A stretch of DNA of 64,000 nt from Solirhodobacter olei (GCF_004010155.1 NZ_RRYH01000012.1:155054-219053); one strand, 5' to 3'. Shown: positions 47,531 to 58,633, counted from the stretch's first letter. The notes: generated by a model from the sequence alone, not told the origin. A program made the numbers and translations.

Positions 47531-47561
47531 GAAAAGCAGAAAGCCCGCCGGTGGCGGGCTT
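47531..47561 (-). terminator. Rho-independent terminator after rplQ
   Basis: On the minus strand AAGCCCGCC and GGCGGGCTT (complement of 47541-47561) pair over nine bases around ACC, followed by TCTGCTTTT. This ends the alpha operon. Confidence 0.92.
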
Positions 47562-47590
47562 CCAGATCTCGCGTGGGCTGCTGCGCGGGA

Positions 47591-48010
47591 TTATTCCGCG
47601 GCAGCTTCCTCGGCCGCGACGCGGGCCTTGTCGGCAGCGCCCTTGGCTTCGGGATCGCGATCGACGAATTCGATGATCGCCATCGGGGCCATGTCGCCAT
47701 AGCGGAAGCCGGCCTTCAGGATCCGGACATAGCCACCCTGGCGTTCCTTGTAGCGCGGGCCGAGCACGTCGAAGAGGCGCGCGACATAGGCGTCCTGCTT
47801 CAGCTGGGCCGCGGCCTGACGGCGGGCATGCAGATCACCGCGCTTGGCGAGCGTGATCAGCTTCTCGATGATCGGGCGGAGTTCCTTGGCCTTCGGCAGG
47901 GTCGTCTTGATCTGCTCATGCTCGATCAGCGAGCCCGCCATATTGGCGAAGAGCGCCTTGCGGTGCTCGTGGGTACGGTTCAGGCGGCGATAGCCGGCAC
48001 CATGCTTCAT
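47591..48010 (-). CDS. rplQ: 50S ribosomal protein L17
   Basis: The 139-residue protein begins [20 protein letters not shown], typical of L17, which binds near the exit tunnel of the large subunit. The C-terminal [18 protein letters not shown] tail is a lineage-specific extension. It is the last gene of the alpha operon, 137 bases after rpoA; a 9-bp stem-loop (48114-48136) lies in that gap. Confidence 0.98.
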   Translation of the reverse strand: MKHGAGYRRLNRTHEHRKALFANMAGSLIEHEQIKTTLPKAKELRPIIEKLITLAKRGDLHARRQAAAQLKQDAYVARLFDVLGPRYKERQGGYVRILKAGFRYGDMAPMAIIEFVDRDPEAKGAADKARVAAEEAAAE

Positions 48011-48113
48011 GGCTTTGATCCTTCGTTTTGCTTTGTCCGGCGACCCTGTCTTGCGAGCCGCTCACCTTGGGGCACCATTGCCCATGTCGTCCCCGGCCGT
48101 CCCGGGCATGTGC

Positions 48114-48136
48114 GGGGCCGTCTAGGCGACGGCCCC
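48114..48136 (-). other. Intercistronic stem-loop between rpoA and rplQ
   Basis: GGGGCCGTC (48114-48122) and GACGGCCCC (48128-48136) form a perfect 9-bp stem with a five-base loop. No T-run follows on the minus strand, so a processing or stability role is more likely than full termination. Confidence 0.65.
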
Positions 48137-48147
48137 GAAAGAGTCAA

Positions 48148-49164
48148 TCAGAACTGGTCCTCGAACCGCTTCGCGAGGTCCTCGATGTTCTCCGGCGGCC
48201 AGTCCTCGACGTCCATCCCGAGATGCAGACCCATGCCCGAGAGCACTTCCTTGATCTCGTTCAGCGACTTGCGGCCGAAGTTCGGGGTCCGAAGCATCTC
48301 GGCCTCCGTCTTCTGGATCAGGTCGCCGATATAGACGATGTTGTCGTTCTTCAGGCAGTTCGCGGACCGCACCGAAAGCTCCAGCTCGTCCACCTTCTTC
48401 AGCAGAAGCGGGTTGAACTCGAGACCTTCTTCCTCGGCGCCACGGCCGGCCTGCTCGGGCTCTTCGAAGTTGACGAAGATCGACAGCTGATCCTGCAGAA
48501 TGCGGGCCGCATAGGCAACCGCATCATCCGGCGAGAGCGAGCCGTCGGTGTCCACCTTCAGCGTCAGCTTGTCGTAGTCGAGCACCTGGCCCTCACGGGT
48601 CGGTGTGACCTCGTAGGAGACCTTCTTGACCGGCGAGTAGATCGCGTCGATCGGGATCAGGCCGATCGGGGCATCCTCGGGGCGGTTCTTGTCGGCCGCC
48701 ACGTAGCCCTTCCCGGTGTTGACCGTCAGCTCCATGTAGACCTCGGCGCCATCGTCGAGGTGGCAGATGACGTGATCCTTGTTGAGCACGTCGATGCCGT
48801 TGGTCTCGGAGATGTCGCCCGCGGTCACGACGCCCGGCCCCTTGGCGGAGATCGAGACGCGCTTCGGCCCTTCGACTTCCATCCGGAGCGCGACGCCCTT
48901 CAGGTTCAGCACGATATCGGTCACGTCCTCGCGCACGCCGGAGACGGACGAGAACTCGTGCAGCACGTTGTCGATCTGCACCGAGGTGATCGCCGCGCCT
49001 TGAAGCGACGAGAGCAGAACGCGACGCAGCGCGTTGCCCAGCGTCAGGCCGAAGCCCCGCTCCAGCGGTTCGGCCACGACGGTCGCCTGGCGGGACGGAT
49101 CCGCACCGGGACGGACCTCAAGCTGCATCGGCTTGATCAGTTCCTGCCAATTCTTGTGGATCAT
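48148..49164 (-). CDS. rpoA: RNA polymerase alpha subunit
   Basis: The 338-residue subunit has the N-terminal dimerisation/assembly domain ([22 protein letters not shown] split near residue 32-54) and the C-terminal domain for UP-element and activator contact ([17 protein letters not shown] and [12 protein letters not shown]). Length and order fit alphaproteobacteria. It is in the rpsM-rpsK-rpoA-rplQ unit. Confidence 0.99.
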   Translation of the reverse strand: MIHKNWQELIKPMQLEVRPGADPSRQATVVAEPLERGFGLTLGNALRRVLLSSLQGAAITSVQIDNVLHEFSSVSGVREDVTDIVLNLKGVALRMEVEGPKRVSISAKGPGVVTAGDISETNGIDVLNKDHVICHLDDGAEVYMELTVNTGKGYVAADKNRPEDAPIGLIPIDAIYSPVKKVSYEVTPTREGQVLDYDKLTLKVDTDGSLSPDDAVAYAARILQDQLSIFVNFEEPEQAGRGAEEEGLEFNPLLLKKVDELELSVRSANCLKNDNIVYIGDLIQKTEAEMLRTPNFGRKSLNEIKEVLSGMGLHLGMDVEDWPPENIEDLAKRFEDQF

Positions 49165-49280
49165 GCTTTCGCCTCCATACCTGTCAGCGGCCCATGTCCG
49201 AAGACCGCAGACGCCCGAGGATCATCAAAACGGATGCGGGCCGCGCGAAAGTCGCACGGCCCAATGTCAAATTGCCTCAA

Positions 49281-49670
49281 TCAGACGCGGCGACGCTTCG
49301 GCGGGCGGCAGCCGTTGTGCGCGATCGGCGTCACGTCGCGGATCGAAGTCACGGTCAGCCCCGCAGCGGCCAGCGCGCGCAGCGCCGATTCGCGGCCGGT
49401 TCCCGGGCCCTGAACCTCGACCTCGACGGTCTTCATCCCGTGCTCCTGCGCCTTCTTGGCCGCATCTTCCGCAGCCATCTGGGCGGCGTAGGGCGTCGAC
49501 TTGCGCGAGCCCTTGAAGCCCATCGTGCCGGCGGACGACCACGAGATCGCGTTGCCCTGCACGTCGGAGATCAGGATCTTGGTGTTGTTGAACGAGGAGT
49601 TCACGTGAACCACGCCAGCGGCGATGTTCTTGCGCTCCTTGCGCTTGGTCCGAACCTTATCGCGAGCCAT
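49281..49670 (-). CDS. rpsK: 30S ribosomal protein S11
   Basis: This 129-residue protein of the 30S platform carries the late [15 protein letters not shown] start and the [17 protein letters not shown] block, with the conserved tail [15 protein letters not shown]. It lies 12 bases after rpsM and 116 before rpoA. Confidence 0.99.
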   Translation of the reverse strand: MARDKVRTKRKERKNIAAGVVHVNSSFNNTKILISDVQGNAISWSSAGTMGFKGSRKSTPYAAQMAAEDAAKKAQEHGMKTVEVEVQGPGTGRESALRALAAAGLTVTSIRDVTPIAHNGCRPPKRRRV

Positions 49671-49682
49671 TCCTGCCTCCCC

Positions 49683-50051
49683 TTACTTCTTCTTGCCGGC
49701 AATGGCCTTCGCGGGGCCTTTGCGGGTGCGAGCGTTGGTATGGGTGCGCTGGCCGCGCACTGGCAGGTTGCGGCGATGACGCAGGCCGCGGTAGCAGCCA
49801 AGGTCCATCAGACGCTTGATGTTGGTCGCCACCTCGCGGCGGAGGTCACCCTCAACCGTGAAGTTCGCGTCGATGAATTCGCGGATCGCCAGAACTTCGG
49901 CGTCGCTGAGTTCGTTCACGCGGCGGGTCCGGTCGATGCCGACGGATTCGCAGATCTGCTCGGCGAAATGATGGCCGATGCCGTGGATATAGGTCAGCGC
50001 GATGGGTACGCGCTTGGCGGTGGGGATGTTGACGCCAGCAATGCGGGCCAC
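49683..50051 (-). CDS. rpsM: 30S ribosomal protein S13
   Basis: The 122-residue head protein contacts tRNA and the large subunit. [21 protein letters not shown] and [21 protein letters not shown] are diagnostic. It is the first gene after the promoter at 50178-50206; AGGACG-type ribosome binding precedes the start. Confidence 0.99.
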   Translation of the reverse strand: MARIAGVNIPTAKRVPIALTYIHGIGHHFAEQICESVGIDRTRRVNELSDAEVLAIREFIDANFTVEGDLRREVATNIKRLMDLGCYRGLRHRRNLPVRGQRTHTNARTRKGPAKAIAGKKK

Positions 50052-50177
50052 GTGTTCACGTCCTTTCGTTGCGGTTCCGTAATACCAGAACCTTTTTTCA
50101 CAACGGGCCCGGACACCCGGGCCGCTCGATGCCCACGGCCATGGCCGAAGGCGAATCTCTTTGGGAAGAGACGCCGT

Positions 50178-50206
50178 GAGATATGGGCTTTTGCCGCCCC
50201 CGTCAA
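50178..50206 (-). promoter_or_regulatory. Probable promoter of rpsM-rpsK-rpoA-rplQ
   Basis: On the minus strand TTGACG (50201-50206) and TATCTC (50178-50183) are separated by exactly 17 bases, in the 173-base gap between adk and rpsM. The predicted transcript would have a leader of about 120 bases. Both hexamers fit the housekeeping consensus well for this lineage. Confidence 0.68.
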
Positions 50207-50224
50207 GCCGCCGGGAGCAAAAGC

Positions 50225-50868
50225 TCAGAGCTTGTCAAGAACTTTCGCGATCTCGGCCGAAACCGCACCGATCTCACCCAGGCCGTCGACCCCGTGAAGA
50301 AGCCCCTTCGCGTGGTAGTAGCCGACCAGAGGCGAGGTCTTCTTGTAGTACTCCAGAAGCCGCTGCTTCAGCGCGTCGGCATTGTCATCGGCGCGGCGGA
50401 TGAACTCCGTCCCGCCGCAGACATCGCAGACCCCGGGCTTCGCCGTCGGCTTGGTCTCGTCGTGATAGACCGCGCCGCAGGTCGCGCAGGTGAAGCGGCC
50501 GGAAATCCGGCTGACCAGCGCCGCGTCGTCCACCCGCATCTCGATCACCGCGTCGACCTCCTGGCCGTGGCGGTCGAGCAGCGCGCCAAGCGCGTCGGCC
50601 TGCGCCAGGGTCCGCGGGAAGCCGTCGAAGATGAAGCCCGCGCCATGCGGCGCTTCCAGCTTCTCCTCGATCAGGCCGACGACGATCTCGTCAGAGACGA
50701 GCTGGCCGCGGTTCATCACCTCGGCCGCCCGGTGACCCATCTCGGTTCCGCTGGTCTTGGCCTCGCGCAGCATGTCCCCGGTCGAGAGCTGGGCAAGGCC
50801 CCGGCTCTCGACAAGGATCTTCGCCTGAGTGCCTTTGCCGGCACCCGGTGGCCCGAGCAGGATCAGGT

Positions 50869-50872
<4 letters not shown>
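50225..50872 (-). CDS. adk: Adenylate kinase
   Basis: The 215-residue enzyme interconverts AMP, ADP and ATP. The P-loop is GPPGAGKGT (7-15). The lid carries four cysteines, CATC and CDVC, the zinc-binding form. [13 protein letters not shown] is the AMP-site block. It overlaps secY by four bases, the normal alphaproteobacterial placement. Confidence 0.98.
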
Positions 50873-52233
<1,361 letters not shown>

Positions 52234-52334
52234 AGCCCGTCTCTTTCACGACAGCGCCGCCGAACGGTTTCCCGGATCGGCGGCGCAGGAAAACTAGGGG
52301 TTCATGTAAGCGGGAACGCGCCCGCCCACAACCA

Positions 52335-52814
52335 CTATTCGGCCGCGACCGGGGCCGCTTGCAGCAGCGTGACCGAGCCGCCAGCCTTCTCGATGGCTTC
52401 CACGGCCGGTTTCGACGCGCCGGAGACGGCGAGCTTCACCTTGGCCTTGATCTCGCCCTTGGCGAGAACGCGGATACCGTCGCGCTTATGGTTGGTCAGG
52501 CCGGCCGCGATGATCGCGTCCTCGGTGATCTCCGCCTTGGCGTCGAGCTTGCCGGCGTCGATGAATTTCTGGATCAGGCCGAGGTTGACGACCGCCCATT
52601 CCTTCCGGTTCGGCTTGGTGAAGCCGCGCTTCGGCAGGCGGCGGTAAAGCGGCATCTGGCCGCCTTCATACCCGTTCAGCGCCACGCCCGAACGCGACTT
52701 CTGACCCTTGATACCGCGGCCGGCGGTCTTGCCCTTGCCCGAGCCCGGGCCGCGCGCAACGCGCTTCTTCTTGCGGGCGGCGCCTTCGTTGTCGGCGAGT
52801 TCGTTAAGCTTCAT
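52335..52814 (-). CDS. rplO: 50S ribosomal protein L15
   Basis: The 159-residue protein begins [20 protein letters not shown], with the glycine/lysine-rich [20 protein letters not shown] stretch split over residues 22-41. I placed the start at ATG 52814, preceded by GGAGAG. Upstream on this strand lie a good promoter and then the GFA gene, so L15 appears uncoupled from rpmD. Confidence 0.98.
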   Translation of the reverse strand: MKLNELADNEGAARKKKRVARGPGSGKGKTAGRGIKGQKSRSGVALNGYEGGQMPLYRRLPKRGFTKPNRKEWAVVNLGLIQKFIDAGKLDAKAEITEDAIIAAGLTNHKRDGIRVLAKGEIKAKVKLAVSGASKPAVEAIEKAGGSVTLLQAAPVAAE

Positions 52815-52911
52815 ATCGCTCTCTCCTTGCCGGACGCACCCGCGAGCGAAAGGGCGGCCACGGCGTTTCTTGGTTGATTTCCGAGTCGGGCCCGGAATGG
52901 GCCACCGGGGG

Positions 52912-52940
52912 CGTATAGAGGCTCCCCCGGCCACGATCAA
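52912..52940 (-). promoter_or_regulatory. Probable promoter of rplO-secY-adk
   Basis: On the minus strand TTGATC (52935-52940) is followed by exactly 17 bases and TATACG (52912-52917), about 98 bases before rplO. It is one of the best housekeeping promoter matches in the window and sits just after the inserted GFA gene. Confidence 0.68.
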
Positions 52941-52952
52941 GCCCGACGTGAT

Positions 52953-52983
52953 CAGGCCCGCCGGGGCACCGGCGGCGGGCCTG
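52953..52983 (-). other. Stem-loop after the GFA gene
   Basis: CAGGCCCGCC (52953-52962) and GGCGGGCCTG (52974-52983) form a perfect 10-bp stem with an 11-base loop. On the minus strand no T-run follows, so termination would be incomplete or factor-dependent. Confidence 0.6.
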
Positions 52984-53025
52984 AAATGTCCTGGGGTCCG
53001 GATGGCCCGATTCGGCAGCCAGCCC

Positions 53026-53460
53026 TCAGGCCGGCTGCGGCATCGAGAACTCCGGCCGGAACGCCTCGAAGACCGGCCTGCCGTCGCTGGGCTTCGCATA
53101 GCCCTTCGTCGTGTCCCAGAACGCGTGGTAGGTCGCCTTCGGAAAGCTCGCCTCGTAGCCCATCAGGTTCGGCACGGCGACGCGGATCCGGTGCTGCTTG
53201 TCGTCGAGCAGGATCGGCGTCCCGCAGACCGAACAGGTGCAGAGCTCCAGGGCGCCGTCCGGATTGTCCTTGTTGAACGGCTGCCGCTTGAGCAGTTCGG
53301 GGTGATCCACCTCCAGATCGGAATAATTGAAGAAGGCGACATGCGTTATCTGCTGGCCGGTGACGGCCTTGCAGACATTGCAGTGACACATGTGGTTATC
53401 GATCGGCTCCGCGCTGGAGTGGGTATGGATATGCGCGCAACCTCCGTTGTGCTCCGCCAT
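53026..53460 (-). CDS. GFA (glutathione-dependent formaldehyde-activating/CENP-V) family protein
   Basis: The 144-residue protein has the zinc-binding cysteine clusters of the GFA fold: [11 protein letters not shown] and [12 protein letters not shown]. The N-terminus ([11 protein letters not shown]) is histidine-rich. Gfa was named for glutathione-formaldehyde adduct formation, but most members are uncharacterised. It interrupts the spc operon between rpmD and rplO, behind a strong terminator, with its own candidate promoter (53508-53536) and an excellent ribosome-binding site (GGGAGG). Confidence 0.88.
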   Translation of the reverse strand: MAEHNGGCAHIHTHSSAEPIDNHMCHCNVCKAVTGQQITHVAFFNYSDLEVDHPELLKRQPFNKDNPDGALELCTCSVCGTPILLDDKQHRIRVAVPNLMGYEASFPKATYHAFWDTTKGYAKPSDGRPVFEAFRPEFSMPQPA

Positions 53461-53507
53461 GAGTTCCTCCCTTGTCCTGCCGGACCGGGTGAGTCCGGCA
53501 CGCCTCC

Positions 53508-53536
53508 ATTAGGCCGAATTCCGCCCCTCACGTCGA
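53508..53536 (-). promoter_or_regulatory. Candidate promoter of the GFA gene
   Basis: On the minus strand TCGACG (53531-53536) and CCTAAT (53508-53513) are 17 bases apart, 47 bases before the start. Each matches four of six consensus bases. Confidence 0.45.
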
Positions 53537-53568
53537 GGAACGGATTGGTCAGCGATGCCCGCAGGCGG

Positions 53569-53606
53569 AAAAATGCGAAACGCCCCGGTGTTCACCGGGG
53601 CGTTTG
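53569..53606 (-). terminator. Terminator between rpmD and the GFA gene
   Basis: CGCCCCGGTG (53581-53590) and CACCGGGGCG (53593-53602) are perfectly complementary. On the minus strand TTTCGCATTTTT follows, 32 bases after the rpmD stop; the other side also has T-rich sequence. This is a genuine intrinsic terminator inside the ribosomal protein cluster. Confidence 0.88.
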
Positions 53607-53633
53607 CTGTCTCTCGAACTGTCCGGCTGAAGC

Positions 53634-53825
53634 TCAGCCGCGCTCCTCGATGATCTTCACCAGGTGCGGGATCTTGTTCACCATCCCACGCACGGCCGGG
53701 GTGTCTTCCAGCTCGCGAGTGCGGTTCAGCTTGTTCAGCCCCAGGCCCTTGAGCGTGGCGGTCTGGATCTCCGGGCGGCGGGCGGCGGAGGCCACCTGCT
53801 TCACGACGATGGTCTTCTTGGCCAT
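53634..53825 (-). CDS. rpmD: 50S ribosomal protein L30
   Basis: The 63-residue protein has the usual [15 protein letters not shown] start and [20 protein letters not shown]. It follows rpsE after 12 bases and is followed by a terminator instead of rplO. Confidence 0.97.
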   Translation of the reverse strand: MAKKTIVVKQVASAARRPEIQTATLKGLGLNKLNRTRELEDTPAVRGMVNKIPHLVKIIEERG

Positions 53826-53837
53826 GGTCCTCGCTCC

Positions 53838-54404
53838 TTACGCTTCGGCGGCTTCGGCCGGGGCCTCGGCTTCCGGCTTCTTCAGGATGTCGGCCACCTT
53901 CTTGCCGCGGCGCTGCGCGACCATCCGGGGGCTGGCTTCCTTCGTCAGGCCGTCGATCGTGGCGCGAATCATGTTGTACGGGTTCTGCGAACCGAGCGAC
54001 TTCGCCACGACGTCCTGCAGGCCCAGCATTTCGAACACGGCGCGCATCGGACCACCGGCAATGATCCCGGTACCGGCAACGGCGGTCCGCATCACAACGC
54101 GGCCCGCGCCATGGCGGCCCTCGACGTCGTGGTGCAGCGTCCGGCCCTCGCGCAGCGGCACGCGGATCATGCTCCGCTTCGCCTGCTCGGTGGCCTTGCG
54201 GATCGCTTCCGGAACTTCCTTGGCCTTGCCCTTGCCGAAGCCGACACGGCCGCGCTGGTCACCGACCACCACGAGAGCCGCGAAGCCGAAGCGCTTGCCG
54301 CCCTTCACCGTCTTCGAGACCCGGTTGATCGCGACGAGACGATCGGCGAATTCCGGGGTTTCCTCGCGCTCACGGCGATCCCGGCGGTTTTCACGTTCTG
54401 CCAT
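53838..54404 (-). CDS. rpsE: 30S ribosomal protein S5
   Basis: The 188-residue protein has the S5 fold with [16 protein letters not shown], the [19 protein letters not shown] block and a C-terminal alanine/glutamate tail typical of the lineage. It affects decoding fidelity. The 115-base gap before it (to rplR) holds two stem-loops. Confidence 0.99.
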   Translation of the reverse strand: MAERENRRDRREREETPEFADRLVAINRVSKTVKGGKRFGFAALVVVGDQRGRVGFGKGKAKEVPEAIRKATEQAKRSMIRVPLREGRTLHHDVEGRHGAGRVVMRTAVAGTGIIAGGPMRAVFEMLGLQDVVAKSLGSQNPYNMIRATIDGLTKEASPRMVAQRRGKKVADILKKPEAEAPAEAAEA

Positions 54405-54457
54405 AAGGCTTCCCTTCCATGGTGGCGCGCGCCCGCACCGTTTGGTCCAATCCTGGT

Positions 54458-54511
54458 GCCCCGGAACGAAGGTCCGGGGCCCGGATCATCGGGGGGACGC
54501 GGACGTCCCCC
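54458..54511. other. Double stem-loop between rplR and rpsE
   Basis: GCCCCGGA (54458-54465) pairs with TCCGGGGC (54473-54480), and GGGGGACG (54492-54499) with CGTCCCCC (54504-54511). Neither is followed by a T-run. The first resembles a hairpin at 61549-61571 (GGCCCCGGA-ACGAA-TCCGAGGCC), so it may be a small repeat. An effect on mRNA processing is possible. Confidence 0.6.
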
Positions 54512-54519
54512 ACCTAGTC

Positions 54520-54879
54520 TTAGAACTTCAGCCCGCCTTCACGGGCCGCATCGGCAAGCGCCTTGATCTTGCCGTGGAACAGGAAGCCGCCGCGGTCGAA
54601 GTAGCATTCTTCGACGCCCGCCTTCTTGGCCCGTTCCGCGATCGCCGCGCCGACCTTGGTCGCCGCGTCGATGTTGTTGTGACCGATCACGCCGAGGTCC
54701 TTCTCCAGCGAGGAGGCCGCGGCCACGGTGACGCCCTTCACGTCGTCGATCAGCTGCACGCTGATGTTCTTGGAAGAGCGGTGAACCGACAGACGCAGCT
54801 TGCCGCCGGCCATCGACTTGATCTTGTTCCGAACGCGCAAGCGGCGCTTGAGGAACAGATCTCTTTTCGTGTTCGCCAT
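54520..54879 (-). CDS. rplR: 50S ribosomal protein L18
   Basis: The 119-residue 5S rRNA-binding protein has [20 protein letters not shown] (split) and [23 protein letters not shown] at its end. It lies 11 bases after rplF. Confidence 0.99.
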   Translation of the reverse strand: MANTKRDLFLKRRLRVRNKIKSMAGGKLRLSVHRSSKNISVQLIDDVKGVTVAAASSLEKDLGVIGHNNIDAATKVGAAIAERAKKAGVEECYFDRGGFLFHGKIKALADAAREGGLKF

Positions 54880-54890
54880 TTTCGCGCCCC

Positions 54891-55424
54891 TTACTTCTTC
54901 TTGCCTTCCTTGCGGAAGATGAACTCATCCTTGTACTTGATCCCCTTGCCCTTGTAGGGCTCGGGACCACGCCATTCGCGGATGTTCGCGGCAACCTGGC
55001 CGACCTGCTGCTGGTCGATACCCTCGACCACGATCTCGGTCTGCTTCGGGGTGGTGATGGTCACCCCCTTCGGCGCCTCGAAGTTCACTTCGTGCGAGTA
55101 GCCGAGCGACAGCTTCAGCGTGGTGCCCTGCATCTGGGCACGGTAGCCGACGCCGTTGATCTCGAGCTCCTTCTTGAAGCCCTCGGTCACGCCCTTCACG
55201 AGGTTGGCGACCATGGTGCGGCTCATCCCCCATTGCGCGCGAGCGCGCTTGGAGGTGCCACGCGGGTCCACCTTTACCTTGTCGCCGTCGATCGAGATGT
55301 TCACATCGTCGGTCGCGGTGAACTGACGGGTGCCCTTCGGCCCCTTCACTTCCACGGTCTGCCCGGAGAGGGAGGCGGTCACCCCCTTCGGAAGCTCGAC
55401 CGGTTTTTTGCCAATACGAGACAT
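54891..55424 (-). CDS. rplF: 50S ribosomal protein L6
   Basis: The 177-residue protein begins [15 protein letters not shown] and ends with [22 protein letters not shown] placed the start at ATG 55424 because upstream codons overlap rpsH and have no similarity; GGAGAGGGAT provides ribosome binding. Confidence 0.99.
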   Translation of the reverse strand: MSRIGKKPVELPKGVTASLSGQTVEVKGPKGTRQFTATDDVNISIDGDKVKVDPRGTSKRARAQWGMSRTMVANLVKGVTEGFKKELEINGVGYRAQMQGTTLKLSLGYSHEVNFEAPKGVTITTPKQTEIVVEGIDQQQVGQVAANIREWRGPEPYKGKGIKYKDEFIFRKEGKKK

Positions 55425-55434
55425 ATCCCTCTCC

Positions 55435-55833
55435 TCAGAAGACCGTGCAGAGCACTTCGCCGCCAACATTGGCGGAGCGCGCTGCCGCATCCGACATCAC
55501 GCCCTTCGGCGTGGAGACGATCGACACGCCGAGGCCATTGCGGACGCTCGGGATGTCCTTGACGCCCATGTAGACCCGGCGGCCGGGCTTGGACACCCGG
55601 TGAAGCTCGCGGATCGCGGGAGCGCCTTCGAAGTACTTCAGCGAGATCACCAGTTCGCCCTGGCCATTCGCGGAGTCCTTCTTCTCGTAGCTACGGATGT
55701 AGCCTTCGTCGACAAGCACGTCGAGCACCCAGGCGCGCAGCTTCGAGGCCGGCGTCGACACCGTCGACTTGCCGCGCAGCGAGGCGTTGCGGATACGGGT
55801 CAGCATGTCGCCGATCGGATCGTTCACATACAT
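55435..55833 (-). CDS. rpsH: 30S ribosomal protein S8
   Basis: This 132-residue protein binds 16S rRNA and, in E. coli, its own spc mRNA as a repressor. [14 protein letters not shown] at the start and [18 protein letters not shown] near the end are diagnostic. Spacing to rpsN is 12 bases. Confidence 0.99.
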   Translation of the reverse strand: MYVNDPIGDMLTRIRNASLRGKSTVSTPASKLRAWVLDVLVDEGYIRSYEKKDSANGQGELVISLKYFEGAPAIRELHRVSKPGRRVYMGVKDIPSVRNGLGVSIVSTPKGVMSDAAARSANVGGEVLCTVF

Positions 55834-55845
55834 CGTCCGACCTCC

Positions 55846-56151
55846 TTACCAGCTCGACTTGACCATGCCGGGGATCTGGCCGAACGAGGCCAGGTCACGC
55901 AGCATGATCCGCGAGAGCTTGAGTTTGCGGTAATACGCATGCGGGCGGCCGGTCATCTGGCAGCGGTTGTGCAGGCGCGTCGCCGAGGAGTTGCGGGGCA
56001 GCTGGGCGAGCTTGAGGTTCGCCTTGAACCGCTCTTCCACCGACAGCTCCTGATTGTTCGCGATGTCCTTCAGGCTCGCACGCTTGGCGGCGAATTTCGC
56101 CACCATGCGCTGGCGCTTCAGCTCGCGTTCGACCATGGATTTCTTAGCCAT
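55846..56151 (-). CDS. rpsN: 30S ribosomal protein S14
   Basis: The 101-residue, zinc-independent long form; the CXXC pairs of short S14 are absent. [20 protein letters not shown] is diagnostic. It is 18 bases after rplE. Confidence 0.99.
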   Translation of the reverse strand: MAKKSMVERELKRQRMVAKFAAKRASLKDIANNQELSVEERFKANLKLAQLPRNSSATRLHNRCQMTGRPHAYYRKLKLSRIMLRDLASFGQIPGMVKSSW

Positions 56152-56169
56152 TGTTCCTATCTCCCGCGA

Positions 56170-56730
56170 TCAGCTGTTGAAGGGCATGTTGAAGTGCTTC
56201 AACAGCGCCTTGGCTTCCGCGTCGGTCTTCGCCGTCGTGCAGATGATGATGTCCATGCCGAGGATCTCGTCGACCTTGTCGAAGTCGATCTCCGGGAAGA
56301 CGATCTGTTCCTTCAGCCCCATGGCGTAGTTGCCGCGCCCGTCGAACGACGTGCCCTTGACGCCGCGGAAGTCGCGGACGCGGGGCAGCGCGATGGTGAT
56401 CAGGCGGTCGAGGAACTCGTACATCCGGTCGCCGCGAAGGGTGACCTTGACGCCCAGCGGCATGTCTTCACGCACCCGGAAGCCGGCGATCGACTTGCGG
56501 GCATGGGTGATGACGGCTTTCTGACCGGCAATCGCGGTCAGCTCTTCCTGCGCGGTCTTCACCTTCTTGGTGTCCTTGACCGCTTCGCCGACGCCCATGT
56601 TCAGCACGATCTTGTCGAGCCGCGGGATCATCATGTCGTTCTTGTAGCCGAACTCTTCCTTGAGCGCGGCACGCACCGTCGACCGGTAGGCGGCCTTCAG
56701 GCGCGGGGTGTAGTCGGTCGCGTCCAGCAT
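56170..56730 (-). CDS. rplE: 50S ribosomal protein L5
   Basis: The 186-residue protein contacts 5S rRNA and P-site t[21 protein letters not shown] and the [19 protein letters not shown] block identify it. Its first base overlaps the rplX stop. Confidence 0.99.
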   Translation of the reverse strand: MLDATDYTPRLKAAYRSTVRAALKEEFGYKNDMMIPRLDKIVLNMGVGEAVKDTKKVKTAQEELTAIAGQKAVITHARKSIAGFRVREDMPLGVKVTLRGDRMYEFLDRLITIALPRVRDFRGVKGTSFDGRGNYAMGLKEQIVFPEIDFDKVDEILGMDIIICTTAKTDAEAKALLKHFNMPFNS

Positions 56731-57035
56731 CAGAGCGCCTCCCCGGTGGTCTTGGCGAAGCGGATCTTCTCGCCCTTCTCGGTGCGGAAGCCCACGCGGG
56801 TCGCCTTGCCGTTGCTATCGAGCAGCGCGAGGTTCGACAGGTCGATCGGCATCGCCTTCGGGATGCGGCCGCCCTGGCTCTGCGCGCTCTGCTTGGTGTG
56901 GCGGATCGCGACGTTCACGCCCTCTACCACAGCCTTGTTCTCCTTCGGGAAAACCTGCTGGATCTCGCCCTGCCGGCCCTTGTCCTTGCCAGCGAGCACG
57001 ACGACCTTGTCGCCCTTTTTCAGTTTCGCAGCCAT
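56730..57035 (-). CDS. rplX: 50S ribosomal protein L24
   Basis: This assembly-initiator protein is 101 residues long, with the KOW motif [22 protein letters not shown] 57035 overlaps the rplN stop (TGATG). The frame stays open upstream but there lies in rplN in another frame. Confidence 0.98.
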   Translation of the reverse strand: MAAKLKKGDKVVVLAGKDKGRQGEIQQVFPKENKAVVEGVNVAIRHTKQSAQSQGGRIPKAMPIDLSNLALLDSNGKATRVGFRTEKGEKIRFAKTTGEAL

Positions 57036-57403
57036 CAGAGCACCTCCGGCGCCAGCGAAATGATCTTCATGAAGTTCTTCGCACGCAGCTCGCGCACGAC
57101 CGGCCCGAAGATACGGGTGCCGACCGGCTCGTTCTGGTTGTTCAGAATCACGGCGGCGTTGCGATCGAAGCGGATCGCGGTGCCGTCTTCGCGGCGCACT
57201 TCCTTCGCCGTCCGCACGACGACGGCCTTGCGCACGTCGCCCTTCTTCACACGGCCTTTCGGAATCGCTTCCTTGACCGAGACAACGATGATGTCGCCCA
57301 CCGAGGCATAACGGCGGTGCGAACCGCCGAGAACCTTGATGCACTGCACCCGGCGCGCGCCGGAGTTGTCAGCGACATCCAGATTGGTCTGCATCTGGAT
57401 CAT
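57035..57403 (-). CDS. rplN: 50S ribosomal protein L14
   Basis: The 122-residue protein starts [20 protein letters not shown] and contains [20 protein letters not shown]. It lies 71 bases after rpsQ and is translationally coupled to rplX. Confidence 0.99.
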   Translation of the reverse strand: MIQMQTNLDVADNSGARRVQCIKVLGGSHRRYASVGDIIVVSVKEAIPKGRVKKGDVRKAVVVRTAKEVRREDGTAIRFDRNAAVILNNQNEPVGTRIFGPVVRELRAKNFMKIISLAPEVL

Positions 57404-57474
57404 TTGGTTTCTCCCGACCTTTGGGGGCCCTTCACGGGTTCTTCCCCCCCAGGGTTTCGATCAAACCGGAAGGT

Positions 57475-57714
57475 TCAGGCCGTCGTTTCGACAACCACCT
57501 GCCAGCGTTTCGTCTTCGAAATCGGCGCGCATTCCTCGATGCGGACAACGTCGCCAACCTTGAACTGGTTCGCCGGGTCATGAGCCCGGTACTTCTTGGT
57601 CTTCCGCACGGTCTTGTGCAGAAGCGGATGCTTGAAACGGCGCTCGACCAGAACCGTCACAGTCTGCTCGTTCTTGTCGCTCGTCACGGTGCCTTGCAGG
57701 ATGCGCTTGGGCAT
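57475..57714 (-). CDS. rpsQ: 30S ribosomal protein S17
   Basis: The 79-residue OB-fold protein starts [20 protein letters not shown] and has [18 protein letters not shown] and [16 protein letters not shown]. It follows rpmC after 15 bases. Confidence 0.99.
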   Translation of the reverse strand: MPKRILQGTVTSDKNEQTVTVLVERRFKHPLLHKTVRKTKKYRAHDPANQFKVGDVVRIEECAPISKTKRWQVVVETTA

Positions 57715-57729
57715 ATCTCGTCTTGCTCC

Positions 57730-57933
57730 TTACTTCGCCGCCGCTTCAGCGGCTTTTTGGGACAGGATCGTCTTCACCCGCGCCACATCGCGGCGCACCA
57801 CACGCATCCGGGCAGTGTTTTCCAGCTGGCCGGTTGCCTGCTGGAAGCGGAGGTTGAACGCCTCCTTCTTCAACTGGGTCAGCTGGTCGCGCAGCTGGTC
57901 GGGGCTCTGGCCCCGCAGATCGTCTGCCTTCAT
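57730..57933 (-). CDS. rpmC: 50S ribosomal protein L29
   Basis: The 67-residue two-helix protein at the tunnel exit begins [18 protein letters not shown] and contains [21 protein letters not shown] chose ATG 57933 with AAAGGAC upstream. It is separated from rplP by the DoxX gene and a terminator, so it heads its own transcript. Confidence 0.98.
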   Translation of the reverse strand: MKADDLRGQSPDQLRDQLTQLKKEAFNLRFQQATGQLENTARMRVVRRDVARVKTILSQKAAEAAAK

Positions 57934-58008
57934 CAGGCTTGTCCTTTCAACATCACCGGGGCGCCCCAAAGGTCACGCCGAATCCGGAGGAGGTCTCGCG
58001 AAGGCTGC

Positions 58009-58037
58009 GCAATACGCCGGATGGGCCAGCATGGCAA
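58009..58037 (-). promoter_or_regulatory. Probable promoter of rpmC and the spc genes
   Basis: On the minus strand TTGCCA (58032-58037), a 17-base spacer and TATTGC (58009-58014) lie about 75 bases before rpmC. The remaining part of the 310-base gap 57934-58243 shows no gene; it must also contain the divergent DoxX promoter, which I cannot place. Confidence 0.62.
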
Positions 58038-58243
58038 GCCCTCCGCGCGCCGCCGGAGCCTTTTTTTCCTACCCCAGCGCGGATTCGCCGTCGCGCCCAC
58101 CGGCGCAGCGGCCCTCTCACCTCATCGCAATTGCGTGAGGCCCCTGCGACAGGGAACAGCGGCTGTGCAACCATACAGGAAGACCGCCGCGGGCAAACCC
58201 GTCAGACTCCGCTTCCGTTTACCTTCCTCAACCGGAGACCCTA

Positions 58244-58633
58244 ATGCCGAAACTGGATGCCTATGCGCCTTACATATTCGCGATCCTCAGGATCATCACG
58301 GCGCTCCTCTTCCTCGAACACGGGCTGATGAAGCTCGTGGGCTTTCCCGCGGCGCTCGGCCACGGGCACCTGCCGCCCCTGTTCCTGGTCGCCGGCGTGA
58401 TCGAGACGGTCGGGGGCGCTATGATCGCCCTCGGGTTCTTCACCCGTCTCGCCGCCTTCATCGCAGCGGGCGAGATGGCCGTGGCCTATTTCAAGGTGCA
58501 TATCTGGATCAGCTTCTGGCCCGCCCTGAACCATGGGGAGCCGGCGATCTTCTTCTGCTTCTTCTTCCTTTACCTGTTCTTCGCCGGCGCCGGCGTCTGG
58601 AGCCTTGACGCCAAGCGCGCCAAGTCCGCCTGA
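58244..58633 (+). CDS. DoxX family membrane protein
   Basis: The 129-residue protein has four hydrophobic helices and the DoxX pattern: ILRIITALLFLEHGLMKL in helix 1, FLVAGVIETVGGAMIALGFFTR in helices 2-3, and WPALNHGEPAIFFCF before helix 4. Family members have been linked to thiosulfate oxidation, redox stress or unknown roles. It is on the plus strand inside the minus-strand ribosomal cluster, between rplP and rpmC. GGAG precedes the ATG. Confidence 0.9.
   Translation: MPKLDAYAPYIFAILRIITALLFLEHGLMKLVGFPAALGHGHLPPLFLVAGVIETVGGAMIALGFFTRLAAFIAAGEMAVAYFKVHIWISFWPALNHGEPAIFFCFFFLYLFFAGAGVWSLDAKRAKSA

Noticed and set aside
52335..53099. A longer L15 starting upstream of 52814
   Set aside because: The extension would run through the promoter-like sequence and stem-loop into the GFA gene and has no similarity to L15.
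56730..57344. A longer L24 with a 100-residue N-terminal extension
   Set aside because: The upstream part overlaps rplN in another frame and is arginine/glycine-rich; the conserved L24 start is at 57035.
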